From Perkinsus chesapeaki (lineage: Eukaryota; Perkinsozoa; Perkinsida; Perkinsidae), in the NCBI GenBank assembly GCA_013115145.1, contig JAAPAO010000311.1:1-40535 (forward strand): DNA of 40,535 nt, given 5' to 3'. The position numbers were made by a program, and so were the translations under genes. A model generated the notes under the pieces. The model did no database searches and had not been told where the DNA came from. It was given only the letters and a program-made list of their open reading frames with translations. Shown in pieces: positions 23,808 to 34,541 of the stretch. Each line of letters opens with the position of its first letter. The stretch's first letter is position 1.

Positions 23808-24253
23808 GTGGTGGCATAAAGATAATATATAAATGTAAAGAGGTGGTATAAAGATAGTTTATAAATGTAAAGAGGTGGTATAAAGATAGTTTATAAATGT
23901 AAAGAGGTGGTATAAAGATAATATATAAATGTAAATAGGTGGTATAAAGATAGTTTATAAATGTAAATAGGTGGTATAAAGATAGTTTATAAATGTAAAT
24001 AGGTGGTATNNNNNNNNNNNNNNNNNNNNNNNNNNNNNNNNNNNNNNNNNNNNNNNNNNNNNNNNNNNNNNNNNNNNNNNNNNNNNNNNNNNNNNNNNNN
24101 NNNNNNNNNAAATGTAAATAGGTGGTATAAAGATAGTTTATAAATGTAAATAGGTGGTATAAAGATAGTTTATAAATGTAAATAGGTGGTATAAAGATAG
24201 TTTATAAATGTAAATAGGTGGTATAAAGATAGTTTATAAATGTAAATAGGTGG
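23808..24253. repeat. 32-bp minisatellite interrupted by an assembly gap
   Basis: The unit GGTGGTATAAAGATAGTTTA plus TAAATGTAAATA has an exact 32-bp period on both sides of a run of 100 N. The array ends 11 bp before ATG 24265. The round gap size suggests a placeholder, so the true copy number is unknown. Confidence 0.95.
24010..24109. other. Assembly gap (100 N)
   Basis: Exactly 100 undetermined bases inside the 32-bp minisatellite. Confidence 1.
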
Positions 24254-24264
24254 ATTTCCATAAG

Positions 24265-24856
24265 ATGGCGGATTCCTTTCCGTTCGACTGTCTCATGGAG
24301 ATTTCAAGGCGAGGAGAGATGAATAAGATGAGAAAAAGCTTCGATAAAAAATGTGGTCAGATTTCCAATTTGAAACGAGTAAGAGACAGGGAGCAATCTA
24401 GGCTCGCGGAAATATGACTCCTCGGCATCACCGAGTCGAGAAAAAAATGTGTTCTTAATGCGGAGGTACGGCACAAAGCTCGTTAGATTACACGTTACTG
24501 GATCAAAAGAAAACATCATATGCATTGCTTCTGGGGACATCACTTATGCTTGTATGCTCTTAGGCGCCCAACGAGTCCTTCAACGCGTGGCTTTTCGCTG
24601 CCCTGGCAGAGCCAGACTGGCCTTTGGCCACCGAGGAGAAGGAACATCTCTTTGTGGAGGTCTCAGAGGAAGGTAAATTTGAGCAATAGAGACTTTCAGG
24701 CAGCGATTCAATATACAGTACTCGGCGACAGTATTGGAGTGTGCACCGCCCTTCCTGAATTTAGCTCTCGAATCACGGAATCCACATGAAAAAATACAAT
24801 CTTCGGAGCAGGAAAGGTTTACCGACGGATGGCTCCAAATCTGGTTCACCTCCTAA
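24265..24856 (+). CDS. Small unrecognised gene, about 139 residues
   Basis: The model is exons 24265-24378 (ATG start), 24436-24465, 24564-24672 and 24690-24856 (TAA). The first three join in phase 0. The third encodes an acidic, aromatic stretch (SFNAWLFAALAEPDWPLATE) and the fourth reads FNIQYSATVLECAPPFLNL to the stop. Joining exons three and four in frame needs removal of only 17 nt (GT...AG, 24673-24689), which is very short for a spliceosomal intron. A 1-nt frameshift or a different junction could explain it instead. There is no signal peptide, membrane segment or known motif. It could also be the 5' part of a larger gene running into the next entry. Confidence 0.5.
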
Positions 24857-25013
24857 TTTACACTTGAAAATTCACAGAATTAAGTCATTTTTTTCCGCAG
24901 AAATATGTCAGGAAATGTCCTGTGACAGTATCGTCCTATTGCCCTTGCCCTGAGCCTACCAGATAGCTATCGTAAGCACCAGCGAGTGACATGTGCCTGG
25001 CACATGGCGTAAG

Positions 25014-25518
25014 CTGCGGTCGGCGAAGCTGCTTTCTGACGAGCTCACGCTCATTCAAAACGAACGCAGATGGCTATTATATATTTGCAGAAACAATTCG
25101 GTCTTCTCATAATGAGAAATTCTCATTGAGAATAACTACTTCGAGTCAGCCGATACCAACCGTTGGTGCTTCGCTGCTAACTACATCCTTACGGAAACTA
25201 AGGACGGTGACCACCCTGAGGCGTCCCGAGTGTCCGACGTCGAAGGCAGAGAAGCAGTTCTACAGTACCTCATAGCGGTAGGGTTTTGTAAGCTTTGGTA
25301 TACAGACCAGGGAACAAAGCACGCTTGGATTGGCGGCGAATTTTCAGCATTCAAGAATATGCTCAACTTGGCAATTCATCGAGGCGGCTGAGGTATCTCT
25401 TCTTATCAAAGATGCGACCATGCTGCGCCATGCGTCATGCCACTGTTTCATACTTGACTGGACAACCGATGAAGAGAAATGGTCGGTCGTGCTGGCCAGA
25501 TGTGTGAATAGAGGGTAA
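25014..25518 (+). CDS. Unrecognised gene fragment, 5' end unresolved
   Basis: Three coding-like blocks share one logic. About 25014-25090 reads LRSAKLLSDELTLIQNERRW. About 25126-25277 includes ADTNRWCFAANYILTETKDG. 25348-25518 includes IEAAEVSLLIKDATMLRHA and CFILDWTTDEEKW and ends in TAA. The last junction (25277/25348) is phase 0 on both sides. The first two blocks are in the same frame, but TAA and TGA separate them inside a small AT-rich inverted repeat (around 25100-25125). That stretch could be a 30-nt intron or an inactivating insertion. No start codon is evident. The DWTTDEEKWSVV segment weakly recalls RNase H-like transposase cores, but I would not assign it. Confidence 0.4.
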
Positions 25519-25539
25519 ACCGAGCTTGTACTCCGACAC

Positions 25540-25560
25540 AGACTCTGTGTCACAGAGTCT
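25540..25560. repeat. Perfect 10-bp-stem hairpin
   Basis: AGACTCTGTG and CACAGAGTCT flank one base, 22 bp after a stop codon. Confidence 0.93.
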
Positions 25561-25891
25561 CTGGGATTTCATTTATCTACCTGACGGCACATTCTAGTTG
25601 ATAGAGATGGTTAATCATCAATGATGCACTCATTGTCGTGCGAATCTGACGAGTTTATACGAGGGGTTCCCTCTCGCACTGGCCCCTTGTTAGAGAGAAG
25701 AAGTCTCACGGCGGCCGCCAGTGCACTTGCTTCGATCGGTGTTGTGTTGGACATCGCTACCCTTAGTTCAATCCTATCGTTAAACTCCTGGGTAATGTTT
25801 TTGAGAAATGAGCGAATAATAAACTCAACGAACTTGTATTAAAAATTTGTAAATTTGCAAATGCTGTACACTGAAACTGTCCCCATTTCAG

Positions 25892-28561
25892 TGCCAAAAG
25901 TGTCTCCATTATGCAAGTATCTCGAACGGAGCCACGCGGAGATAGCGGACGGTTCTCGAAATGGAGATAGTAAGTGCCCATCAAAAATTGTTCCTTTTCG
26001 AGGCGCGTGGCTATTCAGGTTCTTCATCTGGTGTGAATGTGATCTCCATTGAACTGGAGCGGATGCTCCGTCAGGATTTCCGTCGCGCCAGAAAGGATAT
26101 CTTGGAAAAATGGCCGGCTGTCGTTGGAGATTTTCTCGACGAGCGACATTGGGCGGCTAGAGTTGAAAGAACGTGCCAGAAGAAGGGCCGAGTGAAGTAA
26201 GGAAAAAAGGATGGTTCTCGACGGCTCTCTCTGTCGAATTACGCGTGTCGGTCACGCACGCACGCGCCTATTAGTTGTCACGTGGCCCAGAGATCGACAA
26301 ATCATAACAACTTTTGTAGATGGATATGAGGCATGCTGAATCTCTCAGTGCGCTGGAAGGCAATGTCGTCAGTCTTGCTCATCTAAGCTCTACAATTCAG
26401 CTAGGGCCGAAATTGGCCGCCGGCCAGTGGACGGAAAATTACTCGAATTTTCCATATCTTGCCAACCGTTGGCAGCCAATGTATGTAGAGAACCACATGT
26501 ATACTATTAAAGGCAAATCTCCTCAATATGTACGTAGGTACAGTCTGGTGTTGCCCACGGAGGAGCTTCCGAAAGAGCTGGAGGATTTCGTTATTAGACA
26601 ACCGCTGGGTCATGAGATTCTAGAGGAATACGATGAAAGACTCCGGGAAAGATACGCTAGAGGTCGACTTGGTAAGATACTTTTCAGCTCGCTTCAACGA
26701 CCTAAGAATAAATTTACTAGCATAGCTCACACACTATTGATATATCTTTCATATTTTATGTTTGCAACTATCAAACTTTTTATTGAATCTCCGGACTTGC
26801 AATGCTCTTGAACTTTCCAGGGGGTACGTTGTCATCGAGATCGAGAAATCCTTGGTCTACTAGAGAGGGGCATTTTCCCGTTATTCTCAGATCCCACCTC
26901 CAGCATTGGTGTGTCCGAGCGTATCTGGCTTTTGCTTCATCGGTATTATACTCTCTTCGGCACAAAGAGCGGTGAGGGTCGCGGATGGCAACTGGGAACT
27001 CCGACGGAAGCGATGGAGTTGATGACGGTAAGTTCACGGCGTCTTTCTCACCGAACCGCTTCGGAGAGTGGCATTCTCAGAATGCATTTCTTCAGGCTAC
27101 GAGACACAAAAAATCGACCGTGCTTTTGTGGAAATTACCAAATTTCAGCCCACTTATTCGAGTGACGCTGTCCAACGGCATCTTTGCGCCACGCCACGCC
27201 GCGCAGCGCGCGCAATGTCTCCTTCAAACAGTAATAGAAAATCAGTATAATTTAATCAGAGATTTGAACCGTCTGGCGCAGAGGGATCTGAACCGTGGAT
27301 ACCTTGGAGATACTATTTACTGGAATGTATGTTGCCTGGCCGTTTTATCGACCACTTGATGACCATCATGCTACTTTTTGCGTATCCTGCCGAGAGGCGA
27401 CGCGCACATTCGAAAAGATTACGTTTAGAAGAATGAAAATTGCAAGGGTGAGTGTAGAGTGCGTTCGCATCCGATGGGCAAGTTGCTAAAAAGCTAATTG
27501 AAGCGAGCTTATATATGTATGAGATATTAACTTCTCAGCGACTCGCCCACCAGATACGAACGCATCACTGTATATCAGTGAAGATCGGTTTGAGTTGGCT
27601 CTGCAATTAACTGCGCATTGTAACACTACGCAGTCAGCGTCTGGTCTGGCTACTTTTTCCAAGCGGAATGATTCACCAAAGCGCCTTTCGGTCGCCAGAA
27701 GACGCTATCATGAATCATTTCATTCACCAAAATCTGTAGAATCTAGGATTTACTGCCTTTCAGGACCGATTCAGAGTTTCCCACGAGTGCTTCGCATCTC
27801 CCTTGAACGCGACGTTATCATCATTTTGCTCGCTTTTTTACGACACGGATAGTTTTTTCGGAAGCGTCGGCTCGTTTTTCCGACTACCCCTGGATGACTT
27901 TCCGGCAGCATGCGAAATTGGTCCTCCCTATGAGCCCGGTTTGATGCTCAAAGCAGTTCTGAAGGTGGAGAAAATACTTGCGCGTGCGTGCAAAACTTTT
28001 GTGTTCGTTGTCCCGGATTGGGATAACTGTGAGAGCATTGATTCTATCAAACAGAGCAAATATAATATAGGCAGTGTGAGCCTGGATAAAGAAGAGCACC
28101 GTTACAAGAATGGCTTCCAACACATGGTGAGTTTTCGAGTGATTGGTGCAGTCGTAGCGACTTCGTGAGACACTGCTGGCTTTCAAATTTCACTCAGTGG
28201 TACTACCACACTCGGACGCAGGGATTCTACCTTTGTGGTAGAATCCCTGCGAGACTGGGAAACACTATAGACCTCCAACTCTGTCCCAATGAAGGTTGCT
28301 GGCGCTCTTTACCGTTTCGACGGCGCCCTGCGAACCGCGAAGTGTGATCGTCAAGAGCTTCGCGCCTGCGGAACCGCGCCGCCGTTTGACGAATTGCGCA
28401 TGGCCATCGTCTTGTGTCCTCCTCAGGTATTGAAAGCTTCCCTGAAACATTCGATGTGCGAAACGCCCACTCTTATCGCCTGGTTAAGTAGCTCCGAAAC
28501 TGTTCGAGTGTCCGAGGAGAACAAAGAGAGAATGAAGAGCTCCTGGCGACCTGTCAACTGA
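25892..28561 (+). CDS. PCIF1: PCIF1-like mRNA cap adenosine N6-methyltransferase
   Basis: Exons join in phase: 25892-25969, 26019-26191, 26320-26671, 26864-27027, 27764-28126, 28271-28561 (TGA). The PCIF1 core is clear. A helix with LLLHRYYTLFG is followed by GWQLGTPTEAMELM, joined directly to FRVSHECFASPLN, then the FGSVGSFF motif and a Rossmann strand ending in EIGPPYEPGLM. VFVVPDWDN and EHRYKNGFQHM follow. Human PCIF1 writes m6Am at the cap-adjacent adenosine and binds the Pol II CTD. Its catalytic motif is NPPF; here it reads GPPY, so the Asn is lost. I see no WW domain. The first exon is unresolved: an ATG-led open frame at 25621-25796 is a candidate, but its phase does not match 25892. 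The intron 27028-27763 contains long open frames that interrupt homology if translated, so I treat it as an intron. Confidence 0.85.
28218..28250. repeat. Perfect 14-bp-stem hairpin in the last PCIF1 intron
   Basis: GCAGGGATTCTACC pairs exactly with GGTAGAATCCCTGC across a 5-nt loop, inside intron 28127-28270. Confidence 0.95.
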
Positions 28562-29126
28562 CAGCCTTAACGTGTCTTTTCACCCAAACGTTTCCTTTCC
28601 TTGTCTTTATGCTTTTGCGGTAAAGTGTGATCAATGGGCGCGGGGGTTGCGCAGTGTTGTAATTATTACGACACGATATTACAATGACTGCTGGCTGCGT
28701 TACTCAGTTTCGATATGGAAAATACACTCTTCATTTTCGACGAAATCGAATGAAATTTTCCCAAATTTTTTGTTGTGAAAGAAAATATATTTATATGCAA
28801 TCAGATGTTATCTGATGCTGCTTCAGTTCGTTGTAGTGTTTCCTCGATTTGGCTTGCGTGGGCTACTAACTCTTCTGGAGATCTCGTCCGTAATTCTGGC
28901 GTATTCCCTAACTACGAAGTAGCCTATGCTAGTTTCGGAAGCGATAAGTCCTCATTGTAAACTCGTATCGAAGGTATCCTTAGTACCTGAAAAGTTACGG
29001 TTGGACACCGTGCCCAGCTCGAAGTATTTCGATAACGGTTATTCCATTCCTACCTCTACCCCAAGGGCAGCAGTATATTTCCACGTAGTTCGCAATGACT
29101 ATCTCCGTTAAGGTATTTTGTTATCA
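28562..29126. other. Intergenic region upstream of the glycosyltransferase
   Basis: I see no family-like ORF, RNA gene or clear repeat. It should hold the end of the PCIF1 transcript and the promoter and 5' UTR of the next gene. An AG lies 15 bp before the ATG and could serve as a splice acceptor. Confidence 0.5.
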
Positions 29127-31148
29127 ATGGCGCGGGTGTGCTTCAAGTCATCCCTTATCATCGTCACTATCGGTTTGGTGCTTCTCGTAATTCAACTCTA
29201 CATTGGTGGACTTGGTCTTACTCGAGAGTTCTCTAGTAGAAGGCCCTGGGTCGCGCCGTCGAAGCAAAAAGCCCTGCCCATGATGCTGCAACCGTCGACG
29301 ATCAGGGTGTCCGTTCTCGTTGACGAGACCAGCGGGAGGCCATCTTCTATAGAGTACATTTTGCCGCAGAACCTCGGCGCTGAAGAGCCGTCGTGGACGA
29401 GCATTCAGTGTCTTGGCTGGCGAAGAAATCGATCCTGTGCGTTCGACAACATTTACTACGACGGATCCGCTGGTAACTTTTTCCTTGCTTTGCCTCGCTT
29501 CAATAGCGGGAATGTTCGCAAGGCGCCTTACAGTGGACGAGCACTTCAATTCGACGGCTCCACGGAGAACCACACTGACACGGGCGTTCCTGTTGACGAA
29601 GATTCGGTGAGGAAGTTATTCCTCGGTGTCTCGACTGATGTTAAGGATCGTGCAGAAACCGTTCCGTTTAATCCCGATATTCGATTTTTCTCGAGCAAGG
29701 AGGAATTTCAGGGCTGGATGCAACAGCGACAGTCCAACTTCTTTTCCTGGTTGACTGGTCCGAAGAAAGTCCACAACGTTGAAGGTGTCAGCCTGCACTG
29801 GCAATTTTTTGGTGCGTTGGATGTTGGTCATTTCCTATACGACAGTCTCTATCCTGCCTGGATCACTGCTGTCCGTTTTGGGCACACTTTCGATCCGATT
29901 AATATGGTCCCGCTGGGCGACGATGGCGCCAAGCAAGCGAGAGGAAAGCTCTACTCAGTTCCCCACTGGACCACGTTGGAGCACTTCGGCCAGGGTGACG
30001 TTCTTCTAACCTCGGATTTGACAAGTGGCATTCATTCCTTCTCGCGCCTTCTCGTGGGTAGCAGATTTATGGGGCATAGAAACCCTCAGAGAAGCATGAG
30101 CATGCCTGGTGCGTATTCTTACGAGAACGCCCTGTTCTGGTTCGGTCAAAGGCTGCTAGCTGGCTTCGGTATGGCGGAGTGGCCTTCTGAAGAGGTTGCA
30201 GTCTTGCGATCAGCGTGGCTGGGAGAGTGTCGAGGGGTTATCACTGACAACAAAAGGTTTGACGAAAGGACCAAATCGATGCTCAAAAAGATTGCTGCGA
30301 ATTCACAATCGATGCTCAAGTGCAACATCACTTTCTTGGAATGGGAAAAGTATTCCTACAAAGAGCAGCTGGAGATCATCGGCAGCTCAGACTTATATAT
30401 CAGCTCGACGGGAACTGGGCTGACACGCTGCCATCTGACTCGGCCCCACGGAGCCGTGGTCCATCTTGGTTCATTCGAGCATGTTGGGAATCCGCAGCGT
30501 TATCAAGTATCTTATCGTGACGTTCACTTTGCGACTGGTTCGCCGCATTTGGCTTCGGTATTCTATTCTCGGCGGTTGTGGAACATATATGGAGAGCTTC
30601 AGGAGGAAGGTGTGATCGATGCAATTCAACGCGGTATGAAAAAGGCCAAGGAACTCAGGATTCCAAGACCCTACGAGGACGCTCTCTCCCCTACCTCTGA
30701 AACCTGGGAGCGCTACTGCAATTCGAGCAGTGACGACTGCCAAGCTATGGTTGACGTCCAAAACGGCAATTTCGAGCCCGGCCATCCGCGCGCCGCAGAT
30801 ACGTATATGTGCGAATACTGCTCCTGGGTTGATTATTTCGGCATCGCCCCAATGTGGACGTCCCTAGGGTGCATGGATGGAGATAAGCATGTCCGGTGTC
30901 CTCTCGATCACCAGCTATTAAAATCGGTTATGAAGCCGGATGATATCGCATTCGAGCCTGAATGCTACGACAGAGAAGTTGAGGGCATCCGCGCCGCTAA
31001 GCACGGCCTTCTCAGCCGCGCGGCTGCTGTGATTGGTAAGACGGTCGAGACACTGACTGCAAGCGAGGCCGTTTCGATTATGCTTCAAACTTCTCCGCCA
31101 AATTGCCCTTTCGAGCTTCCTAGGGAGCCGCCAAGCTGTGCCTGCTGA
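29127..31148 (+). CDS. GT61-like type II membrane glycosyltransferase
   Basis: A single ORF of 673 residues from the ATG at 29127; a longer reading from 29118 begins with TTG and is rejected. The N-terminus has a short basic tail and one membrane anchor (residues 9-30, LIIVTIGLVLLVIQLYIGG), typical of Golgi type II transferases. GT61/EOGT-like signs: CLGWRRNRSCAFDNIYYD (95-112), a His/Asp block FFGALDVGHFLYDSLYP (227-243), and the donor-site region ISSTGTGLTRCHLTRPHGA (425-443). The canonical family has HGAGL; here it is TGTGL. The C-terminal 200 residues contain many Cys (CEYCSW, CMDGDKHVRC) and probably form disulfides in the lumen. Two NxS/T sequons are visible (NHTD, NITF). Transfer of a sugar to secreted glycans is inferred from fold family; donor and acceptor are unknown. 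The gene has no introns, unlike those to its left. Confidence 0.72.
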   Translation: MARVCFKSSLIIVTIGLVLLVIQLYIGGLGLTREFSSRRPWVAPSKQKALPMMLQPSTIRVSVLVDETSGRPSSIEYILPQNLGAEEPSWTSIQCLGWRRNRSCAFDNIYYDGSAGNFFLALPRFNSGNVRKAPYSGRALQFDGSTENHTDTGVPVDEDSVRKLFLGVSTDVKDRAETVPFNPDIRFFSSKEEFQGWMQQRQSNFFSWLTGPKKVHNVEGVSLHWQFFGALDVGHFLYDSLYPAWITAVRFGHTFDPINMVPLGDDGAKQARGKLYSVPHWTTLEHFGQGDVLLTSDLTSGIHSFSRLLVGSRFMGHRNPQRSMSMPGAYSYENALFWFGQRLLAGFGMAEWPSEEVAVLRSAWLGECRGVITDNKRFDERTKSMLKKIAANSQSMLKCNITFLEWEKYSYKEQLEIIGSSDLYISSTGTGLTRCHLTRPHGAVVHLGSFEHVGNPQRYQVSYRDVHFATGSPHLASVFYSRRLWNIYGELQEEGVIDAIQRGMKKAKELRIPRPYEDALSPTSETWERYCNSSSDDCQAMVDVQNGNFEPGHPRAADTYMCEYCSWVDYFGIAPMWTSLGCMDGDKHVRCPLDHQLLKSVMKPDDIAFEPECYDREVEGIRAAKHGLLSRAAAVIGKTVETLTASEAVSIMLQTSPPNCPFELPREPPSCAC

Positions 31149-33668
31149 TGAATAATGGAAGCTCTGAGCCTCTTTATATCATTGCTTGATTATATAATGT
31201 AAAGTCGTAATGGATTCACAAAGCTACTGCTTTACAATAAAGTCTCTCCCTTCATATGGGAAATAAAGTCAGCTGTTTATATAGCTCAATCACGCAAGTT
31301 CGTTTTCCACTGTAGATTGGATCAATTGGTTTTGTTGCAGAAAATCTGAGCGTGTTATGTTTAGATCGCAGACAGTAAATAAAGTAGAACAAGACGAGTC
31401 AACGTGGCAGAACTTTGTGCGTCTGCGTGCAGATGTACGCATATGCGAACACCATAGGTTGAAGATCTGAGGATCACCTAAACCCTTTCTGTTGGGTTTA
31501 ATGAACTCATCGCTGATTGTGTGAGATGTCTCCCTCCATCGAAAGTACCACATGCTTCTCAAAGTGCGGCAATCTTGTCGAGACCAAGCAAACACCCCGA
31601 AATCTCAGGTCTAACCTGCAGGTTAGAAAGATACCAGTTGTTGCATTGTTGGTGTGAAAAATGCACAATATCGTCCAGTTAGCCACTGGTCGAGTGCACT
31701 ATATAATGTCCACTGGCAACTTCCCATTGGGAAGTTCCCAGTGGAAGAAGAATCACGAAATGCGTTCCCACTAGGAAGTTTCTAGTAGGAGCATATTTCT
31801 CCTGTCACGTGACGGGCTCGACCTCATTGTTGTGATTCTCCTATTGACTTAACAAAACCGTTGTTGAAGGGATACGAAGGAAAACTTCTTAAAGTAAAAT
31901 ATAGACACTACGTGTTACAGAAGGCTAGTGAGACTAAGTATTGCGCAGCTGCGCTCATAAAACATCACACAATTAAGGGACATCTATTGTGTAATATCAG
32001 CAACTCCCTCAGTTCACTACACATTAATATTCCTCGATGCTAGTTAGATAGTCGATAAGCCTTTCGTGAGGGCTCCATCTTCCAGGATGATCCAAGCAGC
32101 CTGCCCAACCCACACGAAGCTGAACCACTTCTACCAATATCGGGTTTCTCGGCTCACCAGCTTCGAGCTTTGGTTCCTACCAAACCAAAAAATGCACTTG
32201 TTAAACCGATTGGGATTCTTTAGTCGTCGAATCGTACAAAACTCTGCACTCATACATTTTAAGTGCAGAACTTTATTGAGATATGTTGACCCTATATTTT
32301 AGGGCAGTCTAAAATACGACAGGTGGGCCGTCGATAAATAAGGAGTTCTTACTGAGTGTGTATGTGTGTGTGAGTCTATCGTCCAACGCCAAAAATGACT
32401 TAGACTATCCGTTCTCTGCGCAACTGCCGGTCCATACTCAGAAATCCTTAGGGAATGCGAGTATGGGAGCACATTGAGTATTTCGTAGCTGAGGGTAAAC
32501 CTTTCCGGAGCGTTACATCATATACACTCTAGGCAAGAGTAGTTCTCAGTAGCTCAGGATTACTAGTCCTGCGATACTATCAAAAGGATAAAACTTCGAC
32601 GTTGGATGGAGGAAGCCAGTTCAAGTGATACCACTGAAATGATATCATCGTCAAATCTGAATGCTACAGAAGGTTATCCCAATCTCGACGTCATCCGAAG
32701 GTCATCATCGGATGAACCCACATCGGGCTCATGCAGCTCAACATTGTTGGGCTAATAATCATATCAGGCGCTCTCTGTTGCTCTCTTGACTAAAGGAAAG
32801 ATACCAGTTATATATAACTTGCTCAGGTATTTTTCAATCTGAGCTAAACTGAGGCTGTGGAGCTGCCCAAGTATATCGCAGTATCTTGTTGAGCCTTCAT
32901 AGTGACAACTCGAACGATTACTCATAAGTAAATCACACAAATAAAGACTTATGTGACCTCAAATATGAAACACAGCGTCTACCAATGGTCGAACTATGAA
33001 TGATTACAGAATGTTTTACTGTACGCAAGCGCACCGCTCAAGTTGAGCGCAGGGAAACCGTGATGCGGCGCGCCGCACACTGTGCGGAGCACAGGTGGCG
33101 CAACCACCGGCCGCTGCCCCGGACACTGCAATATGGAAAATTTCCATTGGGCACGCACGTCTTGCATTTCCTCATCACCGATGGGTCATCGCGCACTTTA
33201 CGGTATAAAGGGGATATTAGCTTCCATCGCTCAGTGCAGTTGGCTTCGGTAATCTTCGAGGTGGCGCCAAGTTGGCGCCCTGATAGGGTACCCCGCTGGG
33301 AAACATGTAGATTATATGGAATAATACTACGTTCAAGCTGGTTGTTAGTTGTACGTCATGAACGGCAGAGATTGCTTGACACATTTGCCGAGCAGCCACA
33401 TTCACATTTAGATGCTCGGAAGCTTATAGGCATGTTCACGCGCATCAGTGTATAACCTCCAGTGGAGGCACAGCGGCGACGCGATCGATTTCACCACAGC
33501 AAGCTGTAGGAAACAAAGAAGTCGTAGAGATGTTGGGCATTTCTGGTTCTAGAGTCTAAACAGATGAGTGTGACGTTCTCCGACTCCGGCCCTATTATTA
33601 GGCAACCTGAGAGTAATGAAACCGTCTCCGCTGTTCGCCTTTTCTGTGTAGTTTTGGCGACCTCAATA
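31149..33668. other. 2.5-kb spacer without a supported gene
   Basis: An AATAAAG just after the glycosyltransferase (about 31237) could be a polyadenylation signal. Inverted repeats include 31610-31627 and a cluster of related TTCCCA/TGGGAA arms at 31705-31795. The ORF at 33000-33455 (151 codons) has Arg-rich, low-information content and no recognisable motif, so I do not call it. Just before the secreted gene, an in-frame ATG at 33564 could add 35 residues to that protein. Confidence 0.5.
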
Positions 33669-34541
33669 ATGAACAGAGTATTCGACATCCTACTCTTCTG
33701 TGTTATCGCCTCAGCCACGGTCATTAGAGGCATCTATCACGCTCCTATAGGTGGGGCCCGTGTCCTCTCCGACGACAAGGGTTTGGTACCTGGCACATAT
33801 CATGCTGATGCGAGTAGAAATGCCCCTTTCAATACGGAGATCATCGTCCATGCTGACCACACGGTGTCTTATCATATCTATATGGCTAATGGTCGTGAAC
33901 TTACCAAAAAGGAAGAGAAGTTTGAGTATACTGTTACCCATAATGGTCAGGTAGTCGTCCACATTTCCGCAGAGAAGTACGCGTCTACCTTCAAGGCCTT
34001 CAACGAGTGTTTCTTCTTCATGGCCTCCCAGTCATCCTTCCAGTTTATGCTCTTTGTTGTTGAAGGATACGAGGGATTAGCTCAAATAGGTCTCGACTTG
34101 GCCAACGGTCTACACCTCAGTTTAGCCAACCAAGATCGTCGCTCGTTAACTTCTACATCTGAAAGTACTTCCTCTTTCGTCCATGTCGAAGAGGTTGTTG
34201 CTGGAAGTTACGAAGCTCACTTCCGATTCTTTGACGTTGTGGTTACTCTCACTGCCAACCATAAGGTGTCCTACAGTGTTACTATGAAGGATGGCACCCA
34301 ACTCGTCCAGAAGGGCGTGGAGTTTGACTATACCTTGTCCGCGGATGGTGATATTTTGGTGAAGGCTGAAGGTTCATATTTCGAGACCGTTTTTAGGGAG
34401 TACAATGCCTGCTTTGGCTTCACGGAGACTGTTCAACAGTTCACCCGACTCTCTTATGTGTCGGTGCCTGGAGTCGGATCTTCTGTAGGTTTAAGCCTCC
34501 TTGGTGAGCATCAGAGCCTAACTGTGACTCGTCATGATTAG
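33669..34541 (+). CDS. Secreted two-domain protein, copy 1
   Basis: 290 residues, no introns. A hydrophobic signal peptide (ILLFCVIASATVI) is followed by two homologous domains of about 105 residues. Domain 1 starts GTYHADASRNAPFNTEI, domain 2 starts GSYEAHFRFFDVVVTLT. Both share ADHTVSY or ANHKVSY, a KFEYT or EFDYT strand, a FNEC or YNAC cysteine, and an end in LHLSLAN or VGLSLLG. I chose ATG 33669 because it matches copy 2; ATG 33564 is in frame but would bury the signal peptide. The alternating hydrophobic pattern suggests beta-rich domains. I recognise no named family. It is likely secreted or on the cell surface. Seven residues differ from copy 2. Confidence 0.85.
   Translation: MNRVFDILLFCVIASATVIRGIYHAPIGGARVLSDDKGLVPGTYHADASRNAPFNTEIIVHADHTVSYHIYMANGRELTKKEEKFEYTVTHNGQVVVHISAEKYASTFKAFNECFFFMASQSSFQFMLFVVEGYEGLAQIGLDLANGLHLSLANQDRRSLTSTSESTSSFVHVEEVVAGSYEAHFRFFDVVVTLTANHKVSYSVTMKDGTQLVQKGVEFDYTLSADGDILVKAEGSYFETVFREYNACFGFTETVQQFTRLSYVSVPGVGSSVGLSLLGEHQSLTVTRHD

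Noticed and set aside
23808-24253. Possible CRISPR array
   Set aside because: Units are head-to-tail with no unique spacers, in a eukaryotic context; it is a minisatellite.
27028-27763. Extra exons encoding open frames (for example 27095-27320)
   Set aside because: They read open in more than one frame. Joining 27027 directly to 27764 keeps phase 0 and restores the conserved PCIF1 order.
29148-29573. Reverse-strand ORF of 141 codons
   Set aside because: Shadow of the glycosyltransferase gene; no recognisable content.
33000-33455. ORF of 151 codons upstream of the secreted gene
   Set aside because: It is Arg-rich with no family-like motif, no second copy upstream of unit 2, and it may be chance in a GC-rich patch.
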